Virus record (IMG/VR): IMGVR_UViG_3300029448_008110
Coordinates: 620-27,718 of that record
Origin: a virus
DNA length: 27,099 bases
Strand: one strand, 5' to 3'
How positions within the stretch are numbered: the stretch's first letter is position 1; each line of letters opens with the position of its first letter. Positions 15,795 through 23,684 of the stretch are shown piece after piece. The translations under genes and the position numbers were made by a program. Under the pieces are notes generated by a model. It did no database searches. It was not told where the DNA came from and saw only the letters and a list, made by a program, of their open reading frames with translations.

Positions 15795-16155
15795 GTCTAA
15801 TTTACTAGGAGAGTTGAATAGTAAAGTATGTGAGATTAGGTTTTTGAGACGTTCTCCTAAACCTAACTCACCGTCAACTAGGAGAATGATTTGCAGTAAT
15901 AATCTAAATTTACTCAATAGTGTAAATGGTAGATCTACTCTAAATTTTAAACCTAGTAGTTCGAGTCCTCGATATAATACAGCTAATGAAAATACAATTA
16001 TCACATGGGATGTTTTTATGCAAAGCTGGAGGACTATAAACTGTGATAGTGTTGACTTAATTAACTCATGGACAGAGGATGATTTCTGGGGTGTGTTTAA
16101 CGAGAGTTTTGCCCCAATGTCATCCGATGGTAAAATAGCATTTATGAACTCATGA
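15781..16155 (+). CDS. DUF2693/WYL_2-like small phage protein
   Basis: This 124-residue protein opens with MKVSRSNLLGELNSKVCEIRF, then RRMICSNNLNLLNS, and an ITWDVFMQSWRTINCDSVDLI core. That pattern (L-x-x-E-L, V-C-x-I-x-F, R-x-M-x-C, and a W-D...M-Q-x-W/F-R strand) is the one seen in the small DUF2693/WYL_2 proteins widespread in T4-like marine phages. They are presumed nucleic-acid or ligand-binding beta barrels of unknown role. A poorly conserved Ser/Pro-rich stretch separates the two halves (57-64). The C-terminal 30 residues are acidic and not recognised. It overlaps its upstream and downstream neighbours and probably belongs to a regulatory or replication set. Confidence 0.58.
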   Translation: MKVSRSNLLGELNSKVCEIRFLRRSPKPNSPSTRRMICSNNLNLLNSVNGRSTLNFKPSSSSPRYNTANENTIITWDVFMQSWRTINCDSVDLINSWTEDDFWGVFNESFAPMSSDGKIAFMNS

Positions 16156-16478
16156 TACAACTTGAACTTATAGAGAACAATCTCAAACAAATTTTACTTA
16201 AAACTGTAGACGTACAATTGCGTGGTAAATCAGTTATAAAAGATAAACTTGTTTTTTATGAGTTCAAAGATTTTAACTTCAAACTTATTTTTAATAATTC
16301 CAAGAAGTTTGAATTTCCTTATCCTTTCGATATTGAGTCTTCCGACTCAGAAATCCGTATGTCCTATCATAACAAGTTTGTTCATCATGATGACCCTATC
16401 CATAAGTTCAAAATGGTGAATTGTATGAAAAACTTGAAAAATAAGTTTTATAATTCTACGCTAGTGATTATAATATAA
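16152..16478 (+). CDS. Hypothetical phage protein
   Basis: I do not recognise this 108-residue protein. It is rich in Lys, Phe and Asn, has alternating beta-strand-like segments (KLVFYEFKDFNFKLIF, EIRMSYHNKFVHH) and no transmembrane or signal segment. Its ATG overlaps the stop of the upstream WYL_2-like gene (ATGA), and the DinG-like helicase starts 3 bp after it ends. It is thus almost certainly translated as part of the same operon. The tight packing and sustained codon structure support a real gene. A compact alpha/beta nucleic-acid-associated protein would fit the setting, but no function can be assigned. Confidence 0.6.
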   Translation: MIQLELIENNLKQILLKTVDVQLRGKSVIKDKLVFYEFKDFNFKLIFNNSKKFEFPYPFDIESSDSEIRMSYHNKFVHHDDPIHKFKMVNCMKNLKNKFYNSTLVIII

Positions 16479-16480
16479 TC

Positions 16481-18121
16481 ATGCTGATAGATTATTTCCC
16501 CACAGGTTATAAACCTACTGATAAACAGAAATCTGCTTTTGACTTAATAGATGATAAGTTAAAATCTCCTAAGAAATTTCTTATTATACAAGCACCAACA
16601 GGTACTGGTAAGAGTTTTATTAGTAAGACAGTAGCTAATTTAGCGAGGAAACCATCTCAGAAGTTCAATGACTTAGTAGATAGCGGGGATATATACAAGA
16701 CTGATATACAGGGTAACTATATCAATAGTGATTTAGTATATAGAGAAGAAACTCATGGTTGTTATTCTCTTACTATCACTAAAACTCTCCAAGACCAATA
16801 TAAAACGCTTTTCGATGATACGCAGGTACTAAAAGGTAAGGGTAATTATACTTGCGCGATAGATGAGCAATTCGAAGTTGATACAGCTCCTTGTGTATAT
16901 CTTCAAGATCAAAAGAAAAAATGTCTAGATAACAAATGTTGTTATTACTATAACGCGATTGATAATACTCTTAAAAATAATTTTAGTTGTTTAAGCTATA
17001 GTAAATTTTTATCTCTTCAAGACCACCTCAAAAGACGTCAATACTTAGTACTTGATGAAGCCTCTGAACTTGAATCAGAGTTAGTAAAGGAATTTACTTT
17101 TGTATTACCTCACAAAGACCTTAAAAAGAAAGGTATCTTATTTAAGTATCATAGCAATCGCAATAAGTTATATGAAAGTCTATTTAACTGTTATAGCGAC
17201 TTAGGGGAATACCTTCAAAACGTTAAGAAACACATAAATAAAAAGAAGAATGATTTTAATTCTAGAAGTAAGCTTGTATTCGAGTACAAAAAATATTATA
17301 GAATCTATCTAGGACTTAAGACTCTTATAAAAACATATAGAGAGAGTAAGTATATAGTTGAGAAAGACGGTCTGGAAATAACATTTACTCCCTTGAAAGT
17401 TGATCTATTGAGTAAACATGTCTTTGATCATGCAGATAAAGTTATTTTAATGTCTGCTACTATTGTAGGTATTAAGAGCTTTGTTAAGAGTTTGGGTATA
17501 AGCAGTGATAATTATGACTATATTGACATTCCGAGTACATTCGACCCTAAGTTATCCCCTATATTAGTATTTAAAGATACGCCACTCAATGCAAAGAATC
17601 TAGTTCGTACGTTACCTAAGCTAGTTGATAGAGTAGAGTGGTTATTAGATAATCATAAAAACGAAAAGGGCATAATTCATACTCAGACTAATAATATTAC
17701 AGAGTACATTAAGAACTTTATTGACCCGAAATATACTAATAGGTTATTATTTAGAGAGCCTGGGGTTAAAAACGAACATATACTCAAGCAGCATATGGAG
17801 TCTGATGAGCCTACTGTATTAGTTAGCCCGTCTATGTGCTACGGGGTTGATCTAAAGGATGAATTAGGTAGATTCCAAGTGATAATGAAATTGCCTTACA
17901 TACCTTGGAATGATAAGAGAGCTCAATGTATAAGAGAAACAGATGAAAAATGGTATACACTACAAATGCTATCTAGCTTAATACAAGCATGCGGTCGTAC
18001 TACGCGTGGAGATGTAGATCATAGTACTACTTATATCATGGATTCCAATTTCTTAAGAATAAGAGAGTTGTTTTATACTGAACTACCAGTATATTTTAGA
18101 AAACGATGCGAAAACGGTTGA
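16481..18121 (+). CDS. DinG/XPD-type superfamily 2 helicase with iron-sulphur cysteines
   Basis: This 546-residue helicase has the Q-like PTDKQKSAF (12-20) and Walker A QAPTGTGKS (37-45). Four cysteines follow in the XPD/DinG arrangement (C125, C138, C148, and C153 or C154), which would hold a 4Fe-4S cluster. Walker B is a variant LDEAS (191-195) instead of DEAH. Motif III is MSAT (324-327), and motif VI is QACGRTTRG (502-510), preceded by VSPSMCYGVDLKDE (448-461). XPD/DinG helicases unwind 5' to 3' and resolve R-loops and other structures, aiding replication and repair. The protein is somewhat shorter than E. coli DinG. It closes the replication-side operon just before the structural genes. 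The exact role in this phage is inference. Confidence 0.87.
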   Translation: MLIDYFPTGYKPTDKQKSAFDLIDDKLKSPKKFLIIQAPTGTGKSFISKTVANLARKPSQKFNDLVDSGDIYKTDIQGNYINSDLVYREETHGCYSLTITKTLQDQYKTLFDDTQVLKGKGNYTCAIDEQFEVDTAPCVYLQDQKKKCLDNKCCYYYNAIDNTLKNNFSCLSYSKFLSLQDHLKRRQYLVLDEASELESELVKEFTFVLPHKDLKKKGILFKYHSNRNKLYESLFNCYSDLGEYLQNVKKHINKKKNDFNSRSKLVFEYKKYYRIYLGLKTLIKTYRESKYIVEKDGLEITFTPLKVDLLSKHVFDHADKVILMSATIVGIKSFVKSLGISSDNYDYIDIPSTFDPKLSPILVFKDTPLNAKNLVRTLPKLVDRVEWLLDNHKNEKGIIHTQTNNITEYIKNFIDPKYTNRLLFREPGVKNEHILKQHMESDEPTVLVSPSMCYGVDLKDELGRFQVIMKLPYIPWNDKRAQCIRETDEKWYTLQMLSSLIQACGRTTRGDVDHSTTYIMDSNFLRIRELFYTELPVYFRKRCENG

Positions 18122-18127
18122 CCAATA

Positions 18128-18135
18128 GATAAATA
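18128..18135 (+). promoter_or_regulatory. Late-promoter-like GATAAATA box before the structural genes
   Basis: GATAAATA matches 7 of 8 bases of the T4 late-promoter core TATAAATA recognised by gp55. It lies immediately upstream of the first structural gene of this module. Transcription would begin at about the TTG start codon, implying a leaderless or nearly leaderless message. The AT-rich background makes chance matches common. Confidence 0.35.
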
Positions 18136-18141
18136 TTATTA

Positions 18142-18825
18142 TTGAAGACACAATATTACGGTTTTGAAATTAAAGATATTATGAAGCAGTTTGTTTCTGC
18201 TTTTAATAGTATCATTATCAATAGATATAATAAATCTAGATCTGTTGAAGATAGTGTACAGGCTAATTTTGTATATGCTCCTAAAGAAAGAGTCATTCAT
18301 GACTTAGTAAATAAGAGTCAGCATATAAAATTACCTGTTGTTTCTGTTTCTATGTCTAATATATCTAGAGATCCTGATAGAGTATTCAATAAGATACAGG
18401 GTTTCTATATTTCTAAAGCTCAAACCAGTACTACTGGTTCTTTTGATACAAATCACTTACCTACTCCACTGCCTGTTAATATAACTGTCAATATGGATAT
18501 ATTAGCTAGATTCCAAACAGACATGGATCAAATTTTAAGTAATTTTATTCCTTATAATAACCCATATATTGTTATAAGCTGGAAAGTACCTTCTTCACAA
18601 CATTTAGTAGATGACTTAGAGATAAGATCTGAGGTTTTATGGTCTGGTGATATCTCGCTAGATTATCCAAAAGAGCTATCTGGTACGGTACCTTATAGAG
18701 TATCAGCAAATACGAGCTTTACAATTAAGGGATGGTTATTCAAGAAGAACATAGACAATAACGTTGCAAATATCTTTAATATTGATCAGACATTTGTACC
18801 AGTAAGTGGGTTTGAGTATGAGTAA
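18142..18825 (+). CDS. 15: Tail sheath stabiliser/terminator, T4 gp15-like
   Basis: gp15 caps the tail tube and sheath and joins tail to neck. The 227-residue product follows the T4 gp15 outline: an N-terminal Y-Y-G-F...F-x-x-x-F-N-S-I-I-I helix, a VYAPKERVIHDL segment, LPVVSVSMSNISRDPDR, and the hallmark PLPVNITVNMDILARFQTDM (about 111-130), which runs into Q-I-L-x-x-F-I-P. It ends with a FTIKGWLFKK strand. Homology extends upstream of the first ATG (18181), so I accept the TTG at 18142. A stop lies 12 bp upstream of that TTG, leaving no ATG or GTG in between. The gene follows the helicase by 20 bp and carries a late-promoter-like box there. Confidence 0.78.
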   Translation: MKTQYYGFEIKDIMKQFVSAFNSIIINRYNKSRSVEDSVQANFVYAPKERVIHDLVNKSQHIKLPVVSVSMSNISRDPDRVFNKIQGFYISKAQTSTTGSFDTNHLPTPLPVNITVNMDILARFQTDMDQILSNFIPYNNPYIVISWKVPSSQHLVDDLEIRSEVLWSGDISLDYPKELSGTVPYRVSANTSFTIKGWLFKKNIDNNVANIFNIDQTFVPVSGFEYE

Positions 18826-19306
18826 GTTTATATTATATAATTCTAATTTAACTAATGTCACTAGTTTTAGTGGTAATTTTGATAATAGAGAACTCTCTGG
18901 GAGACCTCAATTCACAGGAGACTTTAGAACTACCCTTTTACAGAATTTTTCTGGTACTAAGACCTTCTCTGGTTATGGGTTTGACAGTATCACGAGTGTA
19001 ATGCTAAGCTCTACAAACGATGTTAACTTGTTTGATGCTTCTTATACACTATCTAGTTACAATTTTTATAACGAACTCACTGCAGTAAGTACTAACTCAA
19101 CACCATCAAATTCAATTTCAGCTAATTATCCTGAAATAAGTGGGTTTCCTATAACAACATATACAATAAATAACTATAATACTTTTAGTATCACGTTCCC
19201 TACGGTAACAGCCACAGGAACAGTTGATGTTATAGCTATTAACGCGGCAGGTTACGGTATATTTTCAGTAGATGTAACAGGGACAAGTGGTATAACAGTA
19301 CAGTAA
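18818..19306 (+). CDS. Ser/Thr/Asn-rich beta-structured protein, probable virion component
   Basis: I do not recognise the family. The 162-residue product is extremely rich in Ser, Thr, Asn and Phe, nearly free of charged residues after position 40, and has regular short strand-and-turn repeats. Its last 60 residues (TITF-like, FSITFPTVTATGTVDVIAI and FSVDVTGTSGITV) look like an Ig-like or TIG-type beta sandwich of the kind often displayed on virions. It starts at ATG 18818, overlapping the end of gene 15, and sits 4 bp before the portal gene. It is therefore expressed with structural genes. It could be a head decoration, neck fibre or small tail protein. An in-frame GTG 12 bp upstream is a less likely start. 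Confidence 0.7.
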   Translation: MSKFILYNSNLTNVTSFSGNFDNRELSGRPQFTGDFRTTLLQNFSGTKTFSGYGFDSITSVMLSSTNDVNLFDASYTLSSYNFYNELTAVSTNSTPSNSISANYPEISGFPITTYTINNYNTFSITFPTVTATGTVDVIAINAAGYGIFSVDVTGTSGITVQ

Positions 19307-19310
19307 TAAT

Positions 19311-21059
19311 ATGGACACAGGAAAAAATTCAACATTCGGTAGGAATCTACAACAGTTTATTTCAAATGCATTACCTTACAGGTCACCTGCTGCGATTATT
19401 GATGACGTGCAGTCACAGAACCCTAAATTTAAGGAGTTTTATAAATCTGGTAGTTTAAGACAAGATCTTTTATCAAAACACTCGATTGTAACTCCTAAAG
19501 TACCTGAGTCTGAACAACCAATTGGTAATTTTTTAGCTGATAGAGCTTATAACCAATTAATGTATGCCCATTTAGATGTAGATAAAGGTCGCCGACTCAG
19601 AGATTATAGAGTCATGGCTGCATTTGCTGAGGTATCAGATGCCCTAGATGAGATTTGTGATGATTTTCTCTGTGAAGATGAGATGGGTAATATTATTGAT
19701 TTAAAATTCCGAGATGCCTTTGATTATGACCCATTAGTTGTAAAGCAGATTAACGAGGAGTTTAGGAAGTTCATTAATATATACGAACTCAAAGATAAAG
19801 GCTGGGAATACTTACGTTACTTGCTTATTGACGGGGAATTATATTTTGAAAACATTATACATAAAGATCATCCTGAAAGTGGTATTTTAGGAGTAGTAAA
19901 TATTCCTACTCATATTATTGATCCTGTATATGATAGCTTTCAAAATATGTCTATTAAAGCTTTTCTTTTGCGTAAAATGAAGCATCATAAAGATGAAAGG
20001 GAAGCCCCCACAGCACATGTAAAGGATAAAGATTTTATACCTCTAGATAAGAATCAAATTACCTATATTAATTCAGGTACATGGAATGAAGATAAAACAT
20101 TTAGAGTACCATTTATTGAAAACGCTAGAAGAGCGTATCGTCAACTAACAATGGTAGAGGATTCTATTATTATATATCGATTAGTTCGAGCTCCAGAGAG
20201 ATTAGTATTTAATGTAGATGTGGGCAATATGAGCACACCTAAAGCAGAGTCTTACATGCGTAAGTTAATGCAAAATTACTGGTCTAAGAAAACATTTAAC
20301 TTAGATGAAGATAAGAGAGTTAATACATTTAACCCCCAATCAATTCTTGATGCTTTTTGGTTTCCTAAAAGAGAAGGTAGTGAAGGCACTAATGTTACGA
20401 CATTACCAGGTGGTCAGAATCTAGGGGAACTTCAAGACTTAGTTTATTTTGTTAAAAAATTATATAAAGCGTTAAAAGTCCCAACCAATAGAGCTGATAT
20501 TGAAAGTACATACCAGGCTGACTCTACTGTATTAAGAGAGGAGCTTAAATTTGCTAATTTTATTGTTAGGTTACAAGCTAAATTTGCTGTTGGTTTAAAG
20601 AATGCTTTTGTTACTCATCTTAAGCTTAAAAAACTTTGGCAAAATTTTGAAATGAGAGAAAATTCGTTTGATCTTGAGTTCACCCCACCTAGAAATTATT
20701 ATGAGTTACGTAGACAGCAAATACTTGATCTCAAATTGAATAACTTTAATAGTATAACTCAAAATGAATCTATATCTAAGGGTTATGCGCAAAAAACTTT
20801 CTTAGGATGGAATGACGAGCAGATAAAAGCTAATAGAGAGTGGCTACGCAAGGATGCTTCCTTGCAACATGAAATTGCAAGTATTCAAGAAGGTGGAAGT
20901 GATTGGAATGCAGGTGCTGGTGGAGGTACAGGGGAGACTGCTGGATCTGTTGATCAAGGAGAAGAGACTCCACCTGATTTCGGTCCATCTCCTGGGGATA
21001 CAGGAGGAGATGAACAACCTGCCGATACTCCTGCGCCTACTCCACCACCAGAAGCCTAA
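19311..21059 (+). CDS. 20: Portal vertex protein, T4 gp20-like
   Basis: gp20 forms the dodecameric portal through which DNA is packaged. It also nucleates prohead assembly and joins the neck. The 582-residue protein has the conserved body of T4-type portals: VMAAFAEVSDALDEICDDF, LRYLLIDGELYFENI, YRQLTMVEDSIIIYRLVRAPERLVF and a NRADIESTYQADSTV region. The clip/crown helices lie near FMVRLQAKFAVGLKNAF-like residues. After about residue 520 comes a low-complexity tail rich in Gly, Pro, Asp and Glu (to 582), longer and more proline-rich than in T4 gp20 (524 residues). No Shine-Dalgarno sequence precedes ATG 19311. The assignment is very secure. Confidence 0.95.
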   Translation: MDTGKNSTFGRNLQQFISNALPYRSPAAIIDDVQSQNPKFKEFYKSGSLRQDLLSKHSIVTPKVPESEQPIGNFLADRAYNQLMYAHLDVDKGRRLRDYRVMAAFAEVSDALDEICDDFLCEDEMGNIIDLKFRDAFDYDPLVVKQINEEFRKFINIYELKDKGWEYLRYLLIDGELYFENIIHKDHPESGILGVVNIPTHIIDPVYDSFQNMSIKAFLLRKMKHHKDEREAPTAHVKDKDFIPLDKNQITYINSGTWNEDKTFRVPFIENARRAYRQLTMVEDSIIIYRLVRAPERLVFNVDVGNMSTPKAESYMRKLMQNYWSKKTFNLDEDKRVNTFNPQSILDAFWFPKREGSEGTNVTTLPGGQNLGELQDLVYFVKKLYKALKVPTNRADIESTYQADSTVLREELKFANFIVRLQAKFAVGLKNAFVTHLKLKKLWQNFEMRENSFDLEFTPPRNYYELRRQQILDLKLNNFNSITQNESISKGYAQKTFLGWNDEQIKANREWLRKDASLQHEIASIQEGGSDWNAGAGGGTGETAGSVDQGEETPPDFGPSPGDTGGDEQPADTPAPTPPPEA

Positions 21060-21068
21060 ATAATTATA

Positions 21069-22370
21069 ATGGCACAGACAACTTGGACAGATAGTCTATT
21101 AAGCGCTGGTAGTATTTTCTATTCTACTAACCTAGCTAATAAGATTGGTAGCTACCAGGCATTGGCAGATAGGATATGCTATGATTTGGGCTTCCCTTTA
21201 GTTAATTTAGAGCTTCATGGACAGCAACTCTTTACTAATATTGCGCGATCTATAGAAATGTATAGTAAATTCGCTGGTTATACTGAAGAGTTTTTAGTTT
21301 TTGATAGTAACCTATACACTAGAGGAAAAGGCCTTGATGTAGAAAAACTACTTACCCGGACCCCTGAATTAACATCAACTTATAGTACCACTTTAAAAAC
21401 AACAATTGCTACTACAAATACTGTAGCTACATTAACAAGTGCATCATTTAATACTAATTCTAACAACACGTTTGTACCTTTATTTAGTTTTGATGTATCT
21501 GATATTATAGTTGATCCATCTGAATATACGTTTACAGTGACGTTGGATGATACTAATACTCAGATAACTAAGTTATTATCAGTTGCTGTATCAGGAGCGA
21601 GTGAAGCATCTGTTACAAATACTGAATACGGTACTGTGTTTACTACTAGTACAGAGATTTTTGAATTAAGTACAACTGTATCTAGTAATCTTGTTACTAT
21701 AGGTATTGTACCTTCTGCTACTAAGTCAGGTTCAGTAAATGCAAACAGAAATGCAACAACTATAACTGATGCATCTACTCAGATATTAACCTCATTTTCA
21801 CCTGTAATTAATAACTTTGATGAATTAACTAAACAATACAGGAAAGTTATAGACGTTTATAGTTTTGATGAGTCAAGTAATTCAAGTCACCAGAATTTAT
21901 TCACTATAGAGCAGTCATTAGCGCAACAAACATACTTTAGTTATGCGATGGGTAATTATGGCTTTGATTTAATTAGTTGGTATACCATGAAGCAATGGAT
22001 GGAGACTCGTTCTAAGATGCTTGCGTTACAGAGAACTTTTAAATTCGATGAAAGGAGGCAGCATCTAGTGCTATACCCAGAACCAAAAGCTAATGAAACA
22101 TTTTATGGTGTGTTTGGAGCGTACTTAGAGCAACCTATAGGTGATTTAATTAAAGAACCATGGGTATTTCAATATGCTCTAGCTTTAACTAAGATTACAA
22201 TAGGTAGAATTCGTAGTAAATTCACGGGCACCCAGCTTTTTGGTGGCGGTACTCTAGATACTTCTTTATTACAAGAAGGTCTATCAGAGAAAAAAGAACT
22301 AGAGCAAATGCTACTCACTGGAACACCTGGCTTCGGTGATGCAGCGCCACCTAGTTTCTTTGTAGGATGA
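21069..22370 (+). CDS. 13: Neck protein, T4 gp13-like, with a large inserted beta domain
   Basis: gp13 forms part of the neck ring that seals the filled head and joins the tail. The N-terminal part (LADRICYDLGFPLVNLELHGQQL..., 32-53) shows the LG-x-P-x-x-x-x-E-L and helical features of gp13. The C-terminal part (about 248-415) has the FDEL...VIDVYSF strand, IEQSLAQQTYF, WMETRSKMLALQRTFKF and the EPWVFQYALALTKITIGRIRSKF helix. Between them, residues about 98-245 are a Thr/Ser/Asn/Val-rich stretch of beta strands absent from T4 gp13 (309 residues), which explains the 433-residue length. A TAAATAATTATAATGG context surrounds the start. The family assignment is by pattern and position. Confidence 0.78.
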   Translation: MAQTTWTDSLLSAGSIFYSTNLANKIGSYQALADRICYDLGFPLVNLELHGQQLFTNIARSIEMYSKFAGYTEEFLVFDSNLYTRGKGLDVEKLLTRTPELTSTYSTTLKTTIATTNTVATLTSASFNTNSNNTFVPLFSFDVSDIIVDPSEYTFTVTLDDTNTQITKLLSVAVSGASEASVTNTEYGTVFTTSTEIFELSTTVSSNLVTIGIVPSATKSGSVNANRNATTITDASTQILTSFSPVINNFDELTKQYRKVIDVYSFDESSNSSHQNLFTIEQSLAQQTYFSYAMGNYGFDLISWYTMKQWMETRSKMLALQRTFKFDERRQHLVLYPEPKANETFYGVFGAYLEQPIGDLIKEPWVFQYALALTKITIGRIRSKFTGTQLFGGGTLDTSLLQEGLSEKKELEQMLLTGTPGFGDAAPPSFFVG

Positions 22371-22825
22371 TACATAAAAGGGGAGCATTTAAAAAGGGTA
22401 TATATAGACCTAAGAATAAACATAAGTATATTGGTAGGTCGACTCCAGAATACCGTAGCTCGTGGGAGCTTCATTTCTTTCAATGGTGTGATCGTAACCC
22501 TAATGTCTTAGAGTGGGCCGCAGAGGCTGTTGTTATCCCGTATATTTCCCCTGTAGATAGTAAAGTACATAGATACTTTGTAGATAATATTTTAATACTC
22601 AAAGAGGGTAATAAAAACACAAAGTACCTTGTTGAGATAAAACCCTCCAAGCAAACGATTCCTCCTAAATCTACAGGTAGAAAGAAGAGAGAAACCCTAT
22701 TGCACGAACAAATAACATATGAGGTTAATAAAGCAAAATGGGAAGCCGCGAACGCATGGTCTATTAAGAATGGGTATAAGTTTATTATATTAACAGAAAA
22801 AGAATTATTTCCTGAGAAAAAGTAG
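22367..22825 (+). CDS. 4: Head completion nuclease, T4 gp4-like
   Basis: gp4 (gp50/65) is needed to make DNA-filled heads able to join tails and has a TnsA/PD-(D/E)xK nuclease fold. The 152-residue protein closely follows T4 gp4: a basic start with KPKN-type residues, YRSSWELHFFQWCDRNPNVLEW (29-50), a VIPYISPVDSKVHRYFVDN strand-loop (57-75), VEIKPSKQTIPP (88-99) and the closing GYKFIILTEKEL. The acidic triad candidates are E34, D74 and E89-x-K91. Length equals T4 gp4. It overlaps the neck gene by 4 bp and the gp21 gene follows after 28 bp. In T4 this gene is elsewhere, so its place between portal and protease genes is a rearrangement. Confidence 0.93.
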   Translation: MIHKRGAFKKGIYRPKNKHKYIGRSTPEYRSSWELHFFQWCDRNPNVLEWAAEAVVIPYISPVDSKVHRYFVDNILILKEGNKNTKYLVEIKPSKQTIPPKSTGRKKRETLLHEQITYEVNKAKWEAANAWSIKNGYKFIILTEKELFPEKK

Positions 22826-22833
22826 TCGATAAG

Positions 22834-22841
22834 TATAAATA
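22834..22841 (+). promoter_or_regulatory. T4-type late promoter, perfect TATAAATA
   Basis: An exact 8-of-8 TATAAATA core, the sequence recognised by the T4 late sigma factor gp55, lies in the short gap between the gp4 and gp21 genes. Transcription would start about 6 bp downstream, giving a leader of only some 7 nt before the gp21 ATG at 22854. The exact match, intergenic location and function of the downstream gene make it the best promoter candidate in the window. Confidence 0.7.
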
Positions 22842-22853
22842 TTTATTAACGCG

Positions 22854-23513
22854 ATGTCATTTAAACTATTAGTAGAAAAACCGGATCTTAGTGATTTCGA
22901 ATATATTGTAGAAGAGAAGAACGCGAAAGAGCCTTCGAGGCTTTATATTCAGGGTCCATTTATGATGGCTTCTGAGAAAAATCGTAATAACAGAATCTAC
23001 AATCTTGAAGAAATGGCTAAGGAAGTTGATCGTTACACCGAAGAAATGATCGACAAAAATCGAGCGATGGGGGAATTAAATCATCCCACAACAGCTGAGG
23101 TAGATCTCGAACGTGCTTGTCATATTATAACTGAGCTAACGCAAAAAGATAACATTTTTTATGGTAAATCAAAGGTATTAAATACACCTTGTGGTCAGAT
23201 CGTAAAGAGCTTGGTTATGGATGGGGTTGAAGTTGGGGTTTCAAGTAGGGCATTAGGTCAAGTAGCAGAGAATTCTGATGGAGTCTCGTTAGTAAAAGAT
23301 ATGAAGCTAGTAGCTATTGATTGCGTTGCTGATCCTTCTTTTCCTAAAGCTTTCGTTAATGGTATTCTAGAATCTAAGCAATGGGTACTCGCAAATGACG
23401 GTAAATATGAAGAAATATACGATAAATTTCAAAACAGTATAAAAAATTTACCTAAAAAGGACTTAGATGGTTATCTCAAAGAGCAGATAATTAGTTTCAT
23501 AAAAAACTTTTGA
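22854..23513 (+). CDS. 21: Prohead core protease, T4 gp21-like
   Basis: gp21 is the serine protease that cleaves scaffold and capsid proteins at (L/I)-x-E sites during head maturation. The 219-residue protein carries the catalytic-site block MGELNHPTTAEVD (72-84) with His77, the nucleophile region VGVSSRALG (127-135) with Ser130/131, and a later IDCVADPSFP (155-164). The fold resembles herpesvirus-type assemblins. LYIQGPFMMASEKNRNNRIYN (30-50) matches the T4 N-terminal motif. The 45-residue C-terminal helical tail may act as an assembly or autoinhibitory segment. A perfect late-promoter box lies just upstream. Confidence 0.95.
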   Translation: MSFKLLVEKPDLSDFEYIVEEKNAKEPSRLYIQGPFMMASEKNRNNRIYNLEEMAKEVDRYTEEMIDKNRAMGELNHPTTAEVDLERACHIITELTQKDNIFYGKSKVLNTPCGQIVKSLVMDGVEVGVSSRALGQVAENSDGVSLVKDMKLVAIDCVADPSFPKAFVNGILESKQWVLANDGKYEEIYDKFQNSIKNLPKKDLDGYLKEQIISFIKNF

Positions 23514-23529
23514 AGTATAATAAATAATT

Positions 23530-23682
23530 ATGATGGACAGTAAACTTAAAGAGTCAATTAAGTCTTTTGTTAGTAACGTTTATAGTAAAAACTATAACGC
23601 AGCTAATGAAGATTTAAAAAAGACAGTAGAGTACAAGATCCAAGAGAGGATCAAAAAAGCATATAAGAAAGATTTATTTTAA
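23530..23682 (+). CDS. Small prohead-core-like protein (T4 gp67/gp68 position)
   Basis: A 50-codon frame encodes MMDSKLKESIKSFVSNVYS..., a wholly helical, Lys/Glu-rich peptide ending in KKAYKKDLF. It lies between protease and scaffold genes, the place where T4-like phages carry tiny prohead core proteins with an L-K-E-S/A-I...A...L-K...K-x-x-I-x-x-R pattern. Two ATGs are adjacent (23530 and 23533). The second aligns better with the start context of the neck gene, so it may be the real start. An AATAAATA late-promoter-like box overlaps just upstream. It ends 2 bp before gp22. Recognition is by position and composition rather than clear homology. Confidence 0.7.
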   Translation: MMDSKLKESIKSFVSNVYSKNYNAANEDLKKTVEYKIQERIKKAYKKDLF

Positions 23683-23684
23683 CG

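Noticed and set aside
18181-18183. ATG at 18181 as the start of the gp15-like gene
   Set aside because: Similarity to gp15 (Y-Y-G-F...) begins upstream of it, so the TTG at 18142 is preferred, though not proven.
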